Below, piece by piece: positions 35,677 to 45,053 of a stretch of 64,000 nt of DNA. Numbering within the stretch: position 1 is the first letter of the stretch; every line of letters begins with the position of its first letter. Source of the DNA: Planctomycetota bacterium (lineage in GTDB: Bacteria > Planctomycetota > Phycisphaerae > Phycisphaerales > UBA1924); NCBI GenBank assembly GCA_018242605.1, contig JAFEBP010000008.1, forward strand, positions 101,671-165,670, in the 5' to 3' direction. The notes below the pieces were generated by a model. It searched no databases. It was not told the DNA's origin and saw only the letters and a program-made list of their open reading frames with translations. Position numbers and translations under genes: made by a program.

Positions 35677-38598
35677 ATGAGGAATAGCGTGCACACGTAC
35701 GCCGGGGCGTCGATGCGCCTGGCGTTGGTGACGGTGATGTGTTTAGCGGGCCGAGCGATCGGCCAGGCGGCGCCGACGGTGCCGGGGCGAGAGATCGCTC
35801 CGGGGCCGGGCGTTTTTGTAGCGCCGACAAAGGCGGCGGATCTCAAGAACGAGGAACTGCCTTTCCCGCCGGTGGAGGAGATCCCGGGGTTTGAGCAGCC
35901 CTGGACGGGCACGAGCGGGGCGCCCACGCCGGGGCTTCGTCAGGACATCATGCGGGTATTCAACCCGGACACGGGCGAGATTTCGGAGATCCCCGGGGGC
36001 GCTTTCATGGGGCGCGACGGGGGCGGGGAAGCGGCGGGCGCTCCCGGCGCGGACGGGCAGATGGCTTCGTCTTACGCCGACCGATCGTTCGGCACGATGA
36101 CGCAGGTGCTGGACACCAGCGCTGCGCCGTGGCGGCAGAACGTGCGGATCGCGTTCCATGTGACGGCCCAGGACGGGGCGCAGGGGTGGTTCGTGTGCAG
36201 CGGCAGCCTGATCGACGCGCGGACGGTGATCACCGCGGGGCACTGCGTGTACACGCGCAGCGCCAAGTTCGCCGACGGGCAGACCCACAACGTGTTCGCG
36301 TACGCTGACCAGTTGTACGTGCTGCCGGGCTGGGACGGGATCGGCAACACGTCGCCGCCGACCGCGACGACGCTGATCAATCCGTACGGCTATGCGCGGG
36401 CGGGCGCGCTGGCGAGCACCACGGGCTGGATCAACGACGGGAACTTCGACTTTGATGTCGGCGTCGTGACGCTGAGCGACCGCGCGGTGGGCATGCTCAC
36501 CGGCTGGTACGGCACGGCGTGGGGCTACGACTGCGACACCATCCGCTCGCGGACGTACAACTACGCGGGCTACCCGGCGGAGAGCTGCGGGACCCCCGGC
36601 CTGCACAACGGGCGGACGATGTACTACTGGACGGGCACGATCGATTCGTGCCCGGGCAACCAACTGCACCTGAACACGGTGCCCGGCTGCTTCACCACCG
36701 GCTGGGGCGGGATGAGCGGCGGGCCGCTGTACTACCAGAACGGCGCATCGCGCCTGGTGCACGCGGTGGATTCCAACGGCGACCGCTCCACCAACACGAA
36801 CTTCGCCAAGCTCACGCAGAACGAGTTCGACGCGATCTACAACCAGTTCATCCCGGCGGCTCGGGGCGGCTTCCTGGACCTGGACGCGCTGCAGGCGCGG
36901 TTCGCGACCGGCTCGGTGACGGCGGGCGCGGCGCTGGGCGGAACGTTCGTGGCCGCCAACCCGACCAACGGCTCGGGCAACGGCACGTTCACCTACCGCG
37001 TGTACCTCTCCACGAACAATGTCATCGACGCGAGCGACACGCTCCTCTCGACCCAGACGTTCACGCACAACTTCGGGCCCATGAGCAGCGTGAACGTGAC
37101 GATCCCGCCGGTGGCGATCCCCGCGAACACGCCCAACGGCAACTACTACCTGGGCGTGGTGCTCGACAACGGCACCGACGGCAACCCCGGGAACAACGAC
37201 ACGAGCGCGTGGGACGCCTACGCGGTGCGGGTCTACCCCGCGGCGGTGTTCAACGATTCGTGCGTGGGCGCGCCCCCGATCGGCCTGGGCACCTACACCG
37301 GCAACAACTCTCTGGCCTCCACCGACGGCTCCTCGCCGTGCGGCGGCAACGCCGACGTGTGGTACACCCTCACTGTCCCCGCCAGCGGGGTGCTGCGTGT
37401 GAACACGTGCGGCTCGGACTTTGACACCATTCTCTCGCTGCACTCGGCCTGCCCGGGCACGAGCGCCAACTCGCTCATCTGCAACGATGATTCGGGGGCC
37501 GCGGGCGTGTGCGGCGCCGCGGGGTACCTGCAGAGCGAGGTGTCGGGCTACTTCGCGGCGGGGACGGTCGTGCACGTCCGCGTGGCTGGGTTCAACGCGT
37601 CCGTGGGCAACTACGTGCTCAACGTGTCGATGGACCCCCCGGCGAACGATCACTGCGACAGCGCGATCCCGATGGTGATCGGCTCCTACTCCGGCGACAC
37701 TCGCCTGGCGGACACCGACGGTGCCGCGCCGTGCGGCTACTCGGCCAACGCCCCCGACGTGTGGTACTCGTTCTCGCCCCCGGGCGACGGCATCGCGCGG
37801 CTGGACACGTGCAACTCGCAGTACGACACGGTGCTCTCGGTGCACTCGGGCTGCCCGGGCACGCTGGACAACATCATCGCCTGCAACGACGACGTGGGCA
37901 ACACCTACTGCCCCTCGCCGTACAGCTCATTCCTCGCGGTCCCCGTGCAGTTCGGTCAGACGTACTACGTGCGGGTGAGCGGGTTCAACGGGGTGGCGGG
38001 GCTGTACACGCTCAACTACGCGATGCTGGCACCGGACAACAACAGTTGCTACAACGTCGTGGGGCTGACCGACGGGACCACGGCCTTCAACAACAACCTG
38101 TGCGACACCGACGGGCCGACCGAGGTCGCCTGCCTGGGAAGCGCCGGCAACGTCTTCACCAACGACATGTGGTACTACTACTCCTCGGGGTGCGCCGGGG
38201 ATGTGACGGTCGACACGATTGGTTCGGACTTTGACACCATCCTCGCGGCGTACAACACCGGTTGCCCGCAATCGCCGAACACGGCCTTCGCGTGCAACGA
38301 CGATTCGGTCGGCTACCAGTCCCGCATGACCTTCCACATCGAGCCCGGTCAGAACGTGTGGATCCGCGTGGGCGGCTACTTCGGGGCCCACGGCAGCGGC
38401 GTGCTGAACGTGGCGTTCGCGACGCCCTGTGCCGCGGACTTCAACCAGGACGGCGGCGTGGACGGCGGCGACGTGACGGCCTTCTTCGACGCCTGGGAAG
38501 GCGGCCTGCCGGGCGCTGACGTCAACTGCGACGGCGGCGTGGACGGTTCGGACATCGACACCTTCTTCACCGCGTGGGAGAACGGCGGGTGCAACTGA
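35677..38598 (+). CDS. Secreted trypsin-like serine protease with CARDB-like, three pre-peptidase-like repeats and GC-type dockerin
   Basis: 973 residues from MRNSVHTYAG. Signal peptide ends near AIGQAA. Protease domain about 150-410 with the full triad: His in TAGHCVY near 188, Asp in FDFDVGVVTL near 259, Ser in GMSGGPLYY near 346; the plan resembles V8/glutamyl endopeptidases. Next a CARDB-like beta-domain. Then three homologous domains of about 125 residues, each with GTYTGNN- or GSYSGDT-like start, DVWYTLTVP, GSDFDTILSLHSACPG and CNDDSG. At the end two dockerin repeats (ADFNQDGGVDGGDVTAFF, VNCDGGVDGSDIDTFF) and WENGGCN. It is probably an extracellular anchored protease. Confidence 0.88.
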   Translation: MRNSVHTYAGASMRLALVTVMCLAGRAIGQAAPTVPGREIAPGPGVFVAPTKAADLKNEELPFPPVEEIPGFEQPWTGTSGAPTPGLRQDIMRVFNPDTGEISEIPGGAFMGRDGGGEAAGAPGADGQMASSYADRSFGTMTQVLDTSAAPWRQNVRIAFHVTAQDGAQGWFVCSGSLIDARTVITAGHCVYTRSAKFADGQTHNVFAYADQLYVLPGWDGIGNTSPPTATTLINPYGYARAGALASTTGWINDGNFDFDVGVVTLSDRAVGMLTGWYGTAWGYDCDTIRSRTYNYAGYPAESCGTPGLHNGRTMYYWTGTIDSCPGNQLHLNTVPGCFTTGWGGMSGGPLYYQNGASRLVHAVDSNGDRSTNTNFAKLTQNEFDAIYNQFIPAARGGFLDLDALQARFATGSVTAGAALGGTFVAANPTNGSGNGTFTYRVYLSTNNVIDASDTLLSTQTFTHNFGPMSSVNVTIPPVAIPANTPNGNYYLGVVLDNGTDGNPGNNDTSAWDAYAVRVYPAAVFNDSCVGAPPIGLGTYTGNNSLASTDGSSPCGGNADVWYTLTVPASGVLRVNTCGSDFDTILSLHSACPGTSANSLICNDDSGAAGVCGAAGYLQSEVSGYFAAGTVVHVRVAGFNASVGNYVLNVSMDPPANDHCDSAIPMVIGSYSGDTRLADTDGAAPCGYSANAPDVWYSFSPPGDGIARLDTCNSQYDTVLSVHSGCPGTLDNIIACNDDVGNTYCPSPYSSFLAVPVQFGQTYYVRVSGFNGVAGLYTLNYAMLAPDNNSCYNVVGLTDGTTAFNNNLCDTDGPTEVACLGSAGNVFTNDMWYYYSSGCAGDVTVDTIGSDFDTILAAYNTGCPQSPNTAFACNDDSVGYQSRMTFHIEPGQNVWIRVGGYFGAHGSGVLNVAFATPCAADFNQDGGVDGGDVTAFFDAWEGGLPGADVNCDGGVDGSDIDTFFTAWENGGCN

Positions 38599-38629
38599 GT
38601 CGGCCCTGCCTGATATGAACTCACACACG

Positions 38630-38669
38630 ACGCTCGCCGGCCCGGAAGGGTCGGCGAGCGTTTGCTTTG
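38630..38669 (+). terminator. Rho-independent terminator of the exoprotease gene
   Basis: Stem ACGCTCGCCG / CGGCGAGCGT (38630-38639 with 38652-38661), followed by TTGCTTTGG, 32 bases after the stop codon. Confidence 0.85.
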
Positions 38670-38688
38670 GTACGAGAGCGAGGATTGC

Positions 38689-39300
38689 TCAGGAACTCGC
38701 GTGCTTCAGCGTGGCCCGGATGAGGCGCTCGACCTCGGCGATGTTCGGAACACCCAGCACGCCGCGTGGGACGAAGACGGGGCGGTTGTTCACGTTCGCG
38801 CCCGAATCCACATCGGCGAAGACGAGGTCCCCGCGTCCGTCGGGGTACTCCCTGCGTCGCGCGTGCTTGAGGTCGTCGCGGGTGAAGGAGATGACGGTGC
38901 GGTCGCCGGCGCGGGCGGTGCCCTCGATGACGATGACTCGCCGATCGGTGAGGGCGTAGGCGGTGTGCGGGGCCGCGCGGCCGGCGCGCGCGGGGGCGCG
39001 GACGATGTGGATTCCCAAGGCGAGGAACGGCAGGCCGAACGCCGGGAAACCGATCTGAAAGGCCATGGGCGGAGGCCTGGACTTGCCGTTGCTTTTCCAG
39101 CCCGAGCGGTGCGCCACGATCATGAAGGTGGTGGCGAACGTGATCCACGCGGCGGCGATGATCACGAAGAACCACCCGGCGCGGGTGGATGGGTGCATGG
39201 CGCGGCCGAGCGAGTGCGGCGTGGGTTGGCCTGACCAGAGCACCCGCTCACCGGGCTCGAGTTCTTGGCGTATCAGTTCGGATGGTTCGGGAGGGGTCAT
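38689..39300 (-). CDS. PH-like domain membrane protein
   Basis: 203 residues from MTPPEPSELIRQE. The leading GERVLWSGQPTPHSL and the later AYALTDRRVIVIEGT belong to the bacterial PH-domain membrane proteins. Two hydrophobic segments (WFFVIIAAAWITFATTFMIV, then FGLPFLALGIHIV) lie between. The family occurs widely without known role. Divergent from the alpha-galactosidase, with about 195 bases between. Confidence 0.75.
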   Translation of the reverse strand: MTPPEPSELIRQELEPGERVLWSGQPTPHSLGRAMHPSTRAGWFFVIIAAAWITFATTFMIVAHRSGWKSNGKSRPPPMAFQIGFPAFGLPFLALGIHIVRAPARAGRAAPHTAYALTDRRVIVIEGTARAGDRTVISFTRDDLKHARRREYPDGRGDLVFADVDSGANVNNRPVFVPRGVLGVPNIAEVERLIRATLKHASS

Positions 39301-39495
39301 GGGGATCGGGTTCTCGCCGCGAATACTACGGATTGCAGCGGGCTGGGTTGCAGCCGAAGGGGCGTGCTGTCGGACGACATATCTGAACATGGGAGCGTGC
39401 ACCGCCGGATTCCGAACACCGGCGGAAGGAAGCGGTACGGAGAAAAAGAAAGAGCCCCGGGGAGCAGTCGTCGGGCTTTCGGGGTACGCTGTGGC

Positions 39496-41418
39496 ATGCT
39501 CACCTTCAAGCAATCGGTCGGGTCCGCGTGCGTGTCGGCGGTTCTGGTCTGCGGCGCCGGACGGGCGGCGGATGTCGTGTGGCTGGATGCGCTCGATCTC
39601 TCCGCGATTTCGCAGGATTGGGGCAAGGCGCACGCGTCCAAGTCGGTGGATGAGCACGGGCTCAACATCGGCGGGACGGCGTTTGCGAAGGGAGTGGGCA
39701 CGCACGCCAACAGCGAGTGGACGATCAGCCTGGGCGGTGGCGCGGCGAGCTTCCACGCCAAGGTCGGGGTGGACAGCGAGGTTGGAAAGCGAGGATCGGT
39801 AGCGTTTGTCGTGCTGGTGGATGGGAAGGAAGCCGCGCGGACGGTGACGATGCGCGGCGGTGAAGCGGCCAAGGAGCTGGAGGTTGTTCTCAAGGGCGCG
39901 AAGGAGATGACGCTCGTCGTCGAGGACGGCGGCGACGACATCAACTACGACCACGCCGACTGGGCGGAGGCGTCGATCACGCTCGCGGCGGGCGCTCCCG
40001 CGCGGCCCGCGTCTGTGAAGTTGGCGGAGGGTGCACCGCCCACGATCGCGCCGGTGGATGTGCGGACGACCGCGATCAACCCGCCGCGGATCACCGGAGG
40101 ATCGCCGGGCAAGCCGTTCCTGTTCCGGATTCCCGCGAGCGGCGCGTCGCCGCTGAAGTTCGCGGCGACCGGGTTGCCGGCGGGTGTGAAACTGGACGAA
40201 GCAACGGGGATCATCAGCGGGTCGCTGACGCAGGAGGGTCGGCACGAGGTGCGGGTGGAAGTGAACGGGCCGGGGGGCAAGGCCTCGTCGACGCTGACCA
40301 TCGTGGCGGCGCCGGGCGCGATCGCGCTTACTCCGCCGATGGGGTGGAACTCCTGGAACGTGTGGGGCACGTCGGTGGATGACGCCAAGGTGCGGGCCGC
40401 GGCGGACAAGATCGTGGAGTTGGGCCTCGCGGCGCACGGGTTTCAGTACGTGAACATCGATGACGCGTGGGAGGGCTCGCGGGGGAGCGACGGACGCATC
40501 CGGACCAACGACAAGTTTCCCGACATGCACGCGCTCGCGGACTACGTGCATTCCAAGGGGCTCAAGCTGGGGATTTACTCTTCGCCGGGGCCCAAGACCT
40601 GCGCTGGGTATGAAGGAAGCTACCAGCACGAGAAGCAAGATGCGCAGACCTACGCCGAGTGGGGCGTTGATTATCTCAAGTACGACTGGTGCTCGTACGG
40701 CGGGATCAAGCCCAAGCCCACCGACGTGGAGCTGCGCGAGCCGTACTCGCTGATGCACGCGGCGTTGGCGGAATCACAGCGAGACGTGCTGTTCAGCCTG
40801 TGCCAGTACGGCATGGGCGAGGTGTGGAAGTGGGGGGCGCAGGTCGGCGGCAACGCGTGGCGCACGACGGGCGACATCACGGACACGTGGTCGAGCATGT
40901 CGTCCATCGGGTTCGGACAGGCGGAACTGCACCCGTTCGCCGGGCCGGGGCACTGGAACGATCCGGACATGCTGGTGGTGGGGCAACTGGGCTGGGGGCC
41001 CAAGGTGCGGCCCACGAATCTCACCCAGGCCGAGCAGGTGACGCACATCACGCTCTGGTCGATGCTGGCCTCGCCGCTGCTCATCGGGTGCGATCTCACC
41101 AAGATGGATGATTTCACGCTGGCGCTGCTTATGAACCCCGAGGTGCTGGAGATCAACCAGGATCAGTTGGGACACCAGGCGCGGCGGGTGCGCGTCGCGG
41201 GCAAGACCGAGGTGTGGGCGCGAGCACTGGCGGACGGGAGCGTCGCGGTGGCGCTCTTCAACCGCGCACGGGGCCCGGAAAAGATGGCGTTCACGCTTGA
41301 AGAGATAGGTCTGCCCGGCGCGACCAAGATGCGCGACGTGTGGGGACGCAAGGCGATCGATAAAGGCGCGGTAGAAGTGGCCGGGCACGGGGCGGTGCTG
41401 GTCAAGGTTTCGAATTGA
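39496..41418 (+). CDS. Secreted alpha-galactosidase (GH27) with NPCBM and putative Ig domains
   Basis: 640 residues from MLTFKQSVGSACV. Signal peptide ends at GRAAD. An NPCBM carbohydrate-binding module (about 28-165; WGKAHASKSVDEHGLNIGG, KGVGTHANSEW) is followed by a cadherin/Ig-like 'putative Ig' module (about 185-275; AATGLPAGVKLDEATGIISG). The GH27 barrel (from about 280) begins PPMGWNSWNVWG. The nucleophile is Asp in KYDWCSYGG near 397 and the acid/base is Asp in RTTGDITDTW near 460. It removes terminal alpha-galactosyl residues from plant or algal glycans; alpha-N-acetylgalactosamine is a family alternative. Confidence 0.93.
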   Translation: MLTFKQSVGSACVSAVLVCGAGRAADVVWLDALDLSAISQDWGKAHASKSVDEHGLNIGGTAFAKGVGTHANSEWTISLGGGAASFHAKVGVDSEVGKRGSVAFVVLVDGKEAARTVTMRGGEAAKELEVVLKGAKEMTLVVEDGGDDINYDHADWAEASITLAAGAPARPASVKLAEGAPPTIAPVDVRTTAINPPRITGGSPGKPFLFRIPASGASPLKFAATGLPAGVKLDEATGIISGSLTQEGRHEVRVEVNGPGGKASSTLTIVAAPGAIALTPPMGWNSWNVWGTSVDDAKVRAAADKIVELGLAAHGFQYVNIDDAWEGSRGSDGRIRTNDKFPDMHALADYVHSKGLKLGIYSSPGPKTCAGYEGSYQHEKQDAQTYAEWGVDYLKYDWCSYGGIKPKPTDVELREPYSLMHAALAESQRDVLFSLCQYGMGEVWKWGAQVGGNAWRTTGDITDTWSSMSSIGFGQAELHPFAGPGHWNDPDMLVVGQLGWGPKVRPTNLTQAEQVTHITLWSMLASPLLIGCDLTKMDDFTLALLMNPEVLEINQDQLGHQARRVRVAGKTEVWARALADGSVAVALFNRARGPEKMAFTLEEIGLPGATKMRDVWGRKAIDKGAVEVAGHGAVLVKVSN

Positions 41419-41650
41419 CCCCGGGCGCGCGACAGTTCCGGCGGGTCGGTCGGGTTTAGGTACCGCGATACCCGAGAGTCAGGGGGTGCCGAACCTGCCA
41501 GAGCGTGCGGGCGATGGCGTGCCGCGGCGCTATGTTGTCGCCGTTGGCCAATTTGCCGGATGAGCAGATACAGTGTGGGCATCGCGTTCGGAGGGCTCGC
41601 CGATTTTCAGCGTGCCGCGGCCGATTTAAGGCCGGCTTCGTGAGGGACCC

Positions 41651-42337
41651 ATGAAGGATCAGCCGGAGACCAACCCGCTGGTGGATCCGCGCCCGCAAGC
41701 GTGGGAACGGCTGATCGCCGCGGTTGGTCCGGCGCCGCTCCTGTTGCTGATCGAGGCCCGCATGGGCCCGCTGCTGCGGGCGCGCCTCACGCCGGAGGAC
41801 ATCCTCCAGGAATCTCTGCTTCAGGCGTGGCGTGATCGCGCCAACCACGAGTGGCGCGGGCTGAGGGCGTTCCGCAACTGGCTCATCTCCATCATCGATC
41901 ATCGCATCGCGGATGTGCGTGACTACAACGTCGCGATGAAGCGCGGGGGCGGAGCGACGCCCCGGCCTATCGGCGGGCAAGACAGCGCGGGTGCGTGCCG
42001 CGGCTGCGCGGCGTCCGAGCCATGGCTCAGCACAACTCCCAGCCGCGTTGCGGCGGTCAAAGAGCAAGCGGTCGCGATCCGGGCGGTGCTGGAATCGCTG
42101 CCCGAGGATGTGCGCCCGGTCGTGCGGCTCCGGTTGGTGGAGCAACTGCAGATCGAGGAGATCGCGGCTCAGATGGGGATTGGGGAGTCGGCCGTGCGGC
42201 ACCGCTTCCGGCGTGGCGCGGAGCTGTTCCGTTACCGCATGAACTTTCTGCTCGCCACCCGTTCGGGAGGACCGTCCGAACCGGGTGGCGCCGAAAATTC
42301 CGCGACGCTGCGGGCCTCCGATCCCTCCACTCTGTGA
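41651..42337 (+). CDS. ECF-type RNA polymerase sigma factor
   Basis: 228 residues. Region 2 has EDILQESLLQAWRDR and FRNWLISIIDHRIADVRDY; region 4 has VLESLPEDVRPVVRLRLVE and IEEIAAQMGIGESAVRHRF as a helix-turn-helix. It is longer than most ECF factors, with a poorly conserved linker and tail. The kinase gene starts only 7 bases after its stop, so the two are co-transcribed. The pairing of an ECF sigma factor with a membrane Ser/Thr kinase is a known Planctomycetota pattern in which the kinase is thought to control the factor. Confidence 0.9.
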   Translation: MKDQPETNPLVDPRPQAWERLIAAVGPAPLLLLIEARMGPLLRARLTPEDILQESLLQAWRDRANHEWRGLRAFRNWLISIIDHRIADVRDYNVAMKRGGGATPRPIGGQDSAGACRGCAASEPWLSTTPSRVAAVKEQAVAIRAVLESLPEDVRPVVRLRLVEQLQIEEIAAQMGIGESAVRHRFRRGAELFRYRMNFLLATRSGGPSEPGGAENSATLRASDPSTL

Positions 42338-42344
42338 AGACAGG

Positions 42345-44957
42345 ATGCACCGTTCACACTCGACATCCTCGCAGGCTCGGCGGACCCGGACGATCGGATC
42401 GGAGCCCGGTTCCGGGTGCGAACGCTCGGCCGAGGACGAGGCCCTGCTGGACCGCTTTTTCGATGATGCCACTTCGGCGCTACAGGACGGGCGCGAGGTG
42501 GTGTTCGAAGGGCTGCTGGCCGTCCGTGCCGATCTGACGCCGCAGGTCGAGCGGCTCGCGGACTTGGCGCGTTTCGTGGCACCCGGGCTGAATGGACGCG
42601 TGCCGCAGGTGGAGGGGTACACGATCATTTCGGAACTGGGGCGCGGGGGGATGGCGACCGTGTTTCTGGCGCGTCAGGAGAAACTCGGGGGCCGGGCGGT
42701 CGCGCTCAAAGTGCTCCCCGGGCACGCGGCGATCTCGCCGTTGGTTCGGGACCGGTTCCGCGCCGAGACACTGGCGATCGCGCGGCAGAAGCACGCCGGC
42801 GTCGTGCCCGTGTACGACGTGATCGATGATGGGAGCACCCTCGCGTTCGCGATGGAATGGGTGGACGGGCGCACATTGGAAGAGGTGGTGGCTCGGGTGC
42901 GCGCGGACCTGGGCGGGCCGCTCGCGGGCGCGCGGGATGATCGGCGCGCTGCGGGATTCGTGCGGGCGTTCATGGAGCCCGCCGATAGCCCCGGGCCATG
43001 GCGCGATGACGCGACGTACTCCGCGCTCGTGGCGGGCATCGGCCTGACGGTGGCGCGAACGCTCCACGCCGTCCACCAGAACGGGATTCTGCATCGCGAC
43101 GTGAAGCCCTCCAACATTCTTCTCAGGCGGGACGGTGCGGTGCTGCTGTCGGACTTCGGCCTGGCCCGCGAGCTTGACGGGGCGGGCGCCACCGTGGGAG
43201 AATCGTTCCTGGGAACGGCTCCCTATTGCGCGCCCGAGCAACTCCGCGGGCGGCGTGATCTGCTCGACGTTCGTTCCGACGTCTACTCGCTGGGCGCCGC
43301 TCTCTATCACGCGCTCGCTCTTGAACCGCCGTTCGCCTCGCGATCACCGGTGGAGGTGCTGTCGGATGTGGAATCGGACGGGCCGCCTCCGTTGCGGGCG
43401 GCCTGCCCGGCCGCCGCGGACGACCTGTGCACGATTATCGCCAAGGCCATGGACCCCGAGCCCGCGCACCGCTACCAGACGGCCGCGGCGATGGCGGAAG
43501 ATCTGAGCCGCTTTTTGGAGGATCGTCCGATCCTGGCCCGCCGCGCGAGCGTGGCGGCGCGCGCCCGCAAGTTCGTGCGTCGCAACCGCGTGATGCTCGT
43601 GACCGGGATCGTGGCGTGCGTCATTGTCAGTGCCGCGGCGGTCGGTCTCGTGGCGAGGGAGTTCTACTTCCCGCGCTGGGCACAGGAATCGGTGGCACAG
43701 GCACGAACGGAGTTGCTGACCCGCGCGCTCGGGTTTCAAATGTACAACCACGCCTTCTTCGGGAGCAAGACGCCCACCGTCTGGCCCGGTTCAACCGACT
43801 TGCTTCGGCGAGCGGCCGAGAAGTACGACCGGGCCCTGACCCTTGAATCGCATCTTGATTCGGCGCGAGTTGAACGGGATGTGCTCCTGGCAATTGTGCG
43901 AGCCTCGCCGCCCTTGACCGGCGATAGCGACCCCACGTTCCGCGGGGAGTATCCGGTCACGTCGGCATACTTGCTCGCCGCGTCGCAGGACCAGGGTGCG
44001 AAGCCGACCCGCAAGCTCGACGAGCATGAGCCGGTGCTTCGCGACACCGACCGGGCTTCCACCGCCGACCTGCGCGCCCTGGGGCTCGCGGCCATCATGC
44101 TCATGGATACGAGCACCGCCGTGGAAGCCTGGAGCGAACTCGAACGCCGCGTGGATGATGATCCGTTCGTGGCCGCGGGGCTCGGCATGCTCTATGTGTG
44201 CGAGGAACGATACCCCATGGCCTACCCCCGCCTGCGTGACGCGGCGCGGGCATACCCCGAATCCGGGATGCTCAAGCAGTTCGCGGCGGAAGCGGCGTGG
44301 GGCTGCGGCGACAACATCAAGGCCCACCAGTACATCGACGCCGCCAGAGACCTGCCGGAACAGGACGGCATGGCCGATTACCGGATTCGCATGCTGTTGC
44401 GCATCGCCGAGGGCGGGTTCGACGAGGCGGTCTCCCAATACCAGCGCGACATGGCCGGTCCCCGGTCCATAAAGGTCTTTGCCGACAACGGCATCCTGCG
44501 GTACCAGTTGGGGCGTGAGTTCGAACGCCGCGGCGATCTCGCGATGGCGTTCTATTTTTACGCGTGCGCTACCGGCGGCGACCATTGGGTCGCGCGGCGC
44601 TCGTCCCGCACGCTCCAGCCCGTGGCCAGGCGTTGGTGGGGGAGTCTTGATGACAATGGATGGCGGGCGGCCTTGGCGGAGATTTTCGACGGCGACGATT
44701 GGTGGGATCGACGCGTTCCAGGGCTTGTGTTTATGGCGTATCACGACGCGAGCGATTGGTGGCCGATCCCTCCTGCGGCCGATCAGGCGCGCGCGGCCGA
44801 GCACCTGGACGCGGTCTGTCGCCGCATCTCGGACGACTTTGGCTCAAACCTCGAGGAGATCTCGCGGGGTCGCGATGATGCGGAGAGCCGGGCGATCCTG
44901 GATTGGTGGATGACGGGGGAACAGCGGCCCGCCGGACGGTCGGGCACGCACCGCTAG
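42345..44957 (+). CDS. Membrane Ser/Thr protein kinase with TPR-like sensor half
   Basis: 870 residues from MHRSHSTSSQ. Kinase domain about 85-380: Gly loop ELGRGGMATVF, Lys in VALKVLPG near 121, catalytic loop HRDVKPSNILL near 250, DFGLARE near 270, and GTAPYCAPEQL in the activation segment. One transmembrane helix (RVMLVTGIVACVIVSAAAVG) near 420 is followed by about 430 residues of helical, TPR-like sequence outside the membrane. It is expected to phosphorylate the adjacent sigma factor or its partner in response to an envelope signal; the regulatory link is inference. Confidence 0.93.
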   Translation: MHRSHSTSSQARRTRTIGSEPGSGCERSAEDEALLDRFFDDATSALQDGREVVFEGLLAVRADLTPQVERLADLARFVAPGLNGRVPQVEGYTIISELGRGGMATVFLARQEKLGGRAVALKVLPGHAAISPLVRDRFRAETLAIARQKHAGVVPVYDVIDDGSTLAFAMEWVDGRTLEEVVARVRADLGGPLAGARDDRRAAGFVRAFMEPADSPGPWRDDATYSALVAGIGLTVARTLHAVHQNGILHRDVKPSNILLRRDGAVLLSDFGLARELDGAGATVGESFLGTAPYCAPEQLRGRRDLLDVRSDVYSLGAALYHALALEPPFASRSPVEVLSDVESDGPPPLRAACPAAADDLCTIIAKAMDPEPAHRYQTAAAMAEDLSRFLEDRPILARRASVAARARKFVRRNRVMLVTGIVACVIVSAAAVGLVAREFYFPRWAQESVAQARTELLTRALGFQMYNHAFFGSKTPTVWPGSTDLLRRAAEKYDRALTLESHLDSARVERDVLLAIVRASPPLTGDSDPTFRGEYPVTSAYLLAASQDQGAKPTRKLDEHEPVLRDTDRASTADLRALGLAAIMLMDTSTAVEAWSELERRVDDDPFVAAGLGMLYVCEERYPMAYPRLRDAARAYPESGMLKQFAAEAAWGCGDNIKAHQYIDAARDLPEQDGMADYRIRMLLRIAEGGFDEAVSQYQRDMAGPRSIKVFADNGILRYQLGREFERRGDLAMAFYFYACATGGDHWVARRSSRTLQPVARRWWGSLDDNGWRAALAEIFDGDDWWDRRVPGLVFMAYHDASDWWPIPPAADQARAAEHLDAVCRRISDDFGSNLEEISRGRDDAESRAILDWWMTGEQRPAGRSGTHR

Positions 44958-45053
44958 CGCGGGAAATCGCTCGGAGGATCGGCCGAGAGAAGGTCAATTG
45001 GGGCCGACGAATGCCGGCACAAAGCGTGGCGGCGCGAGCCGGCGACTCGACCA

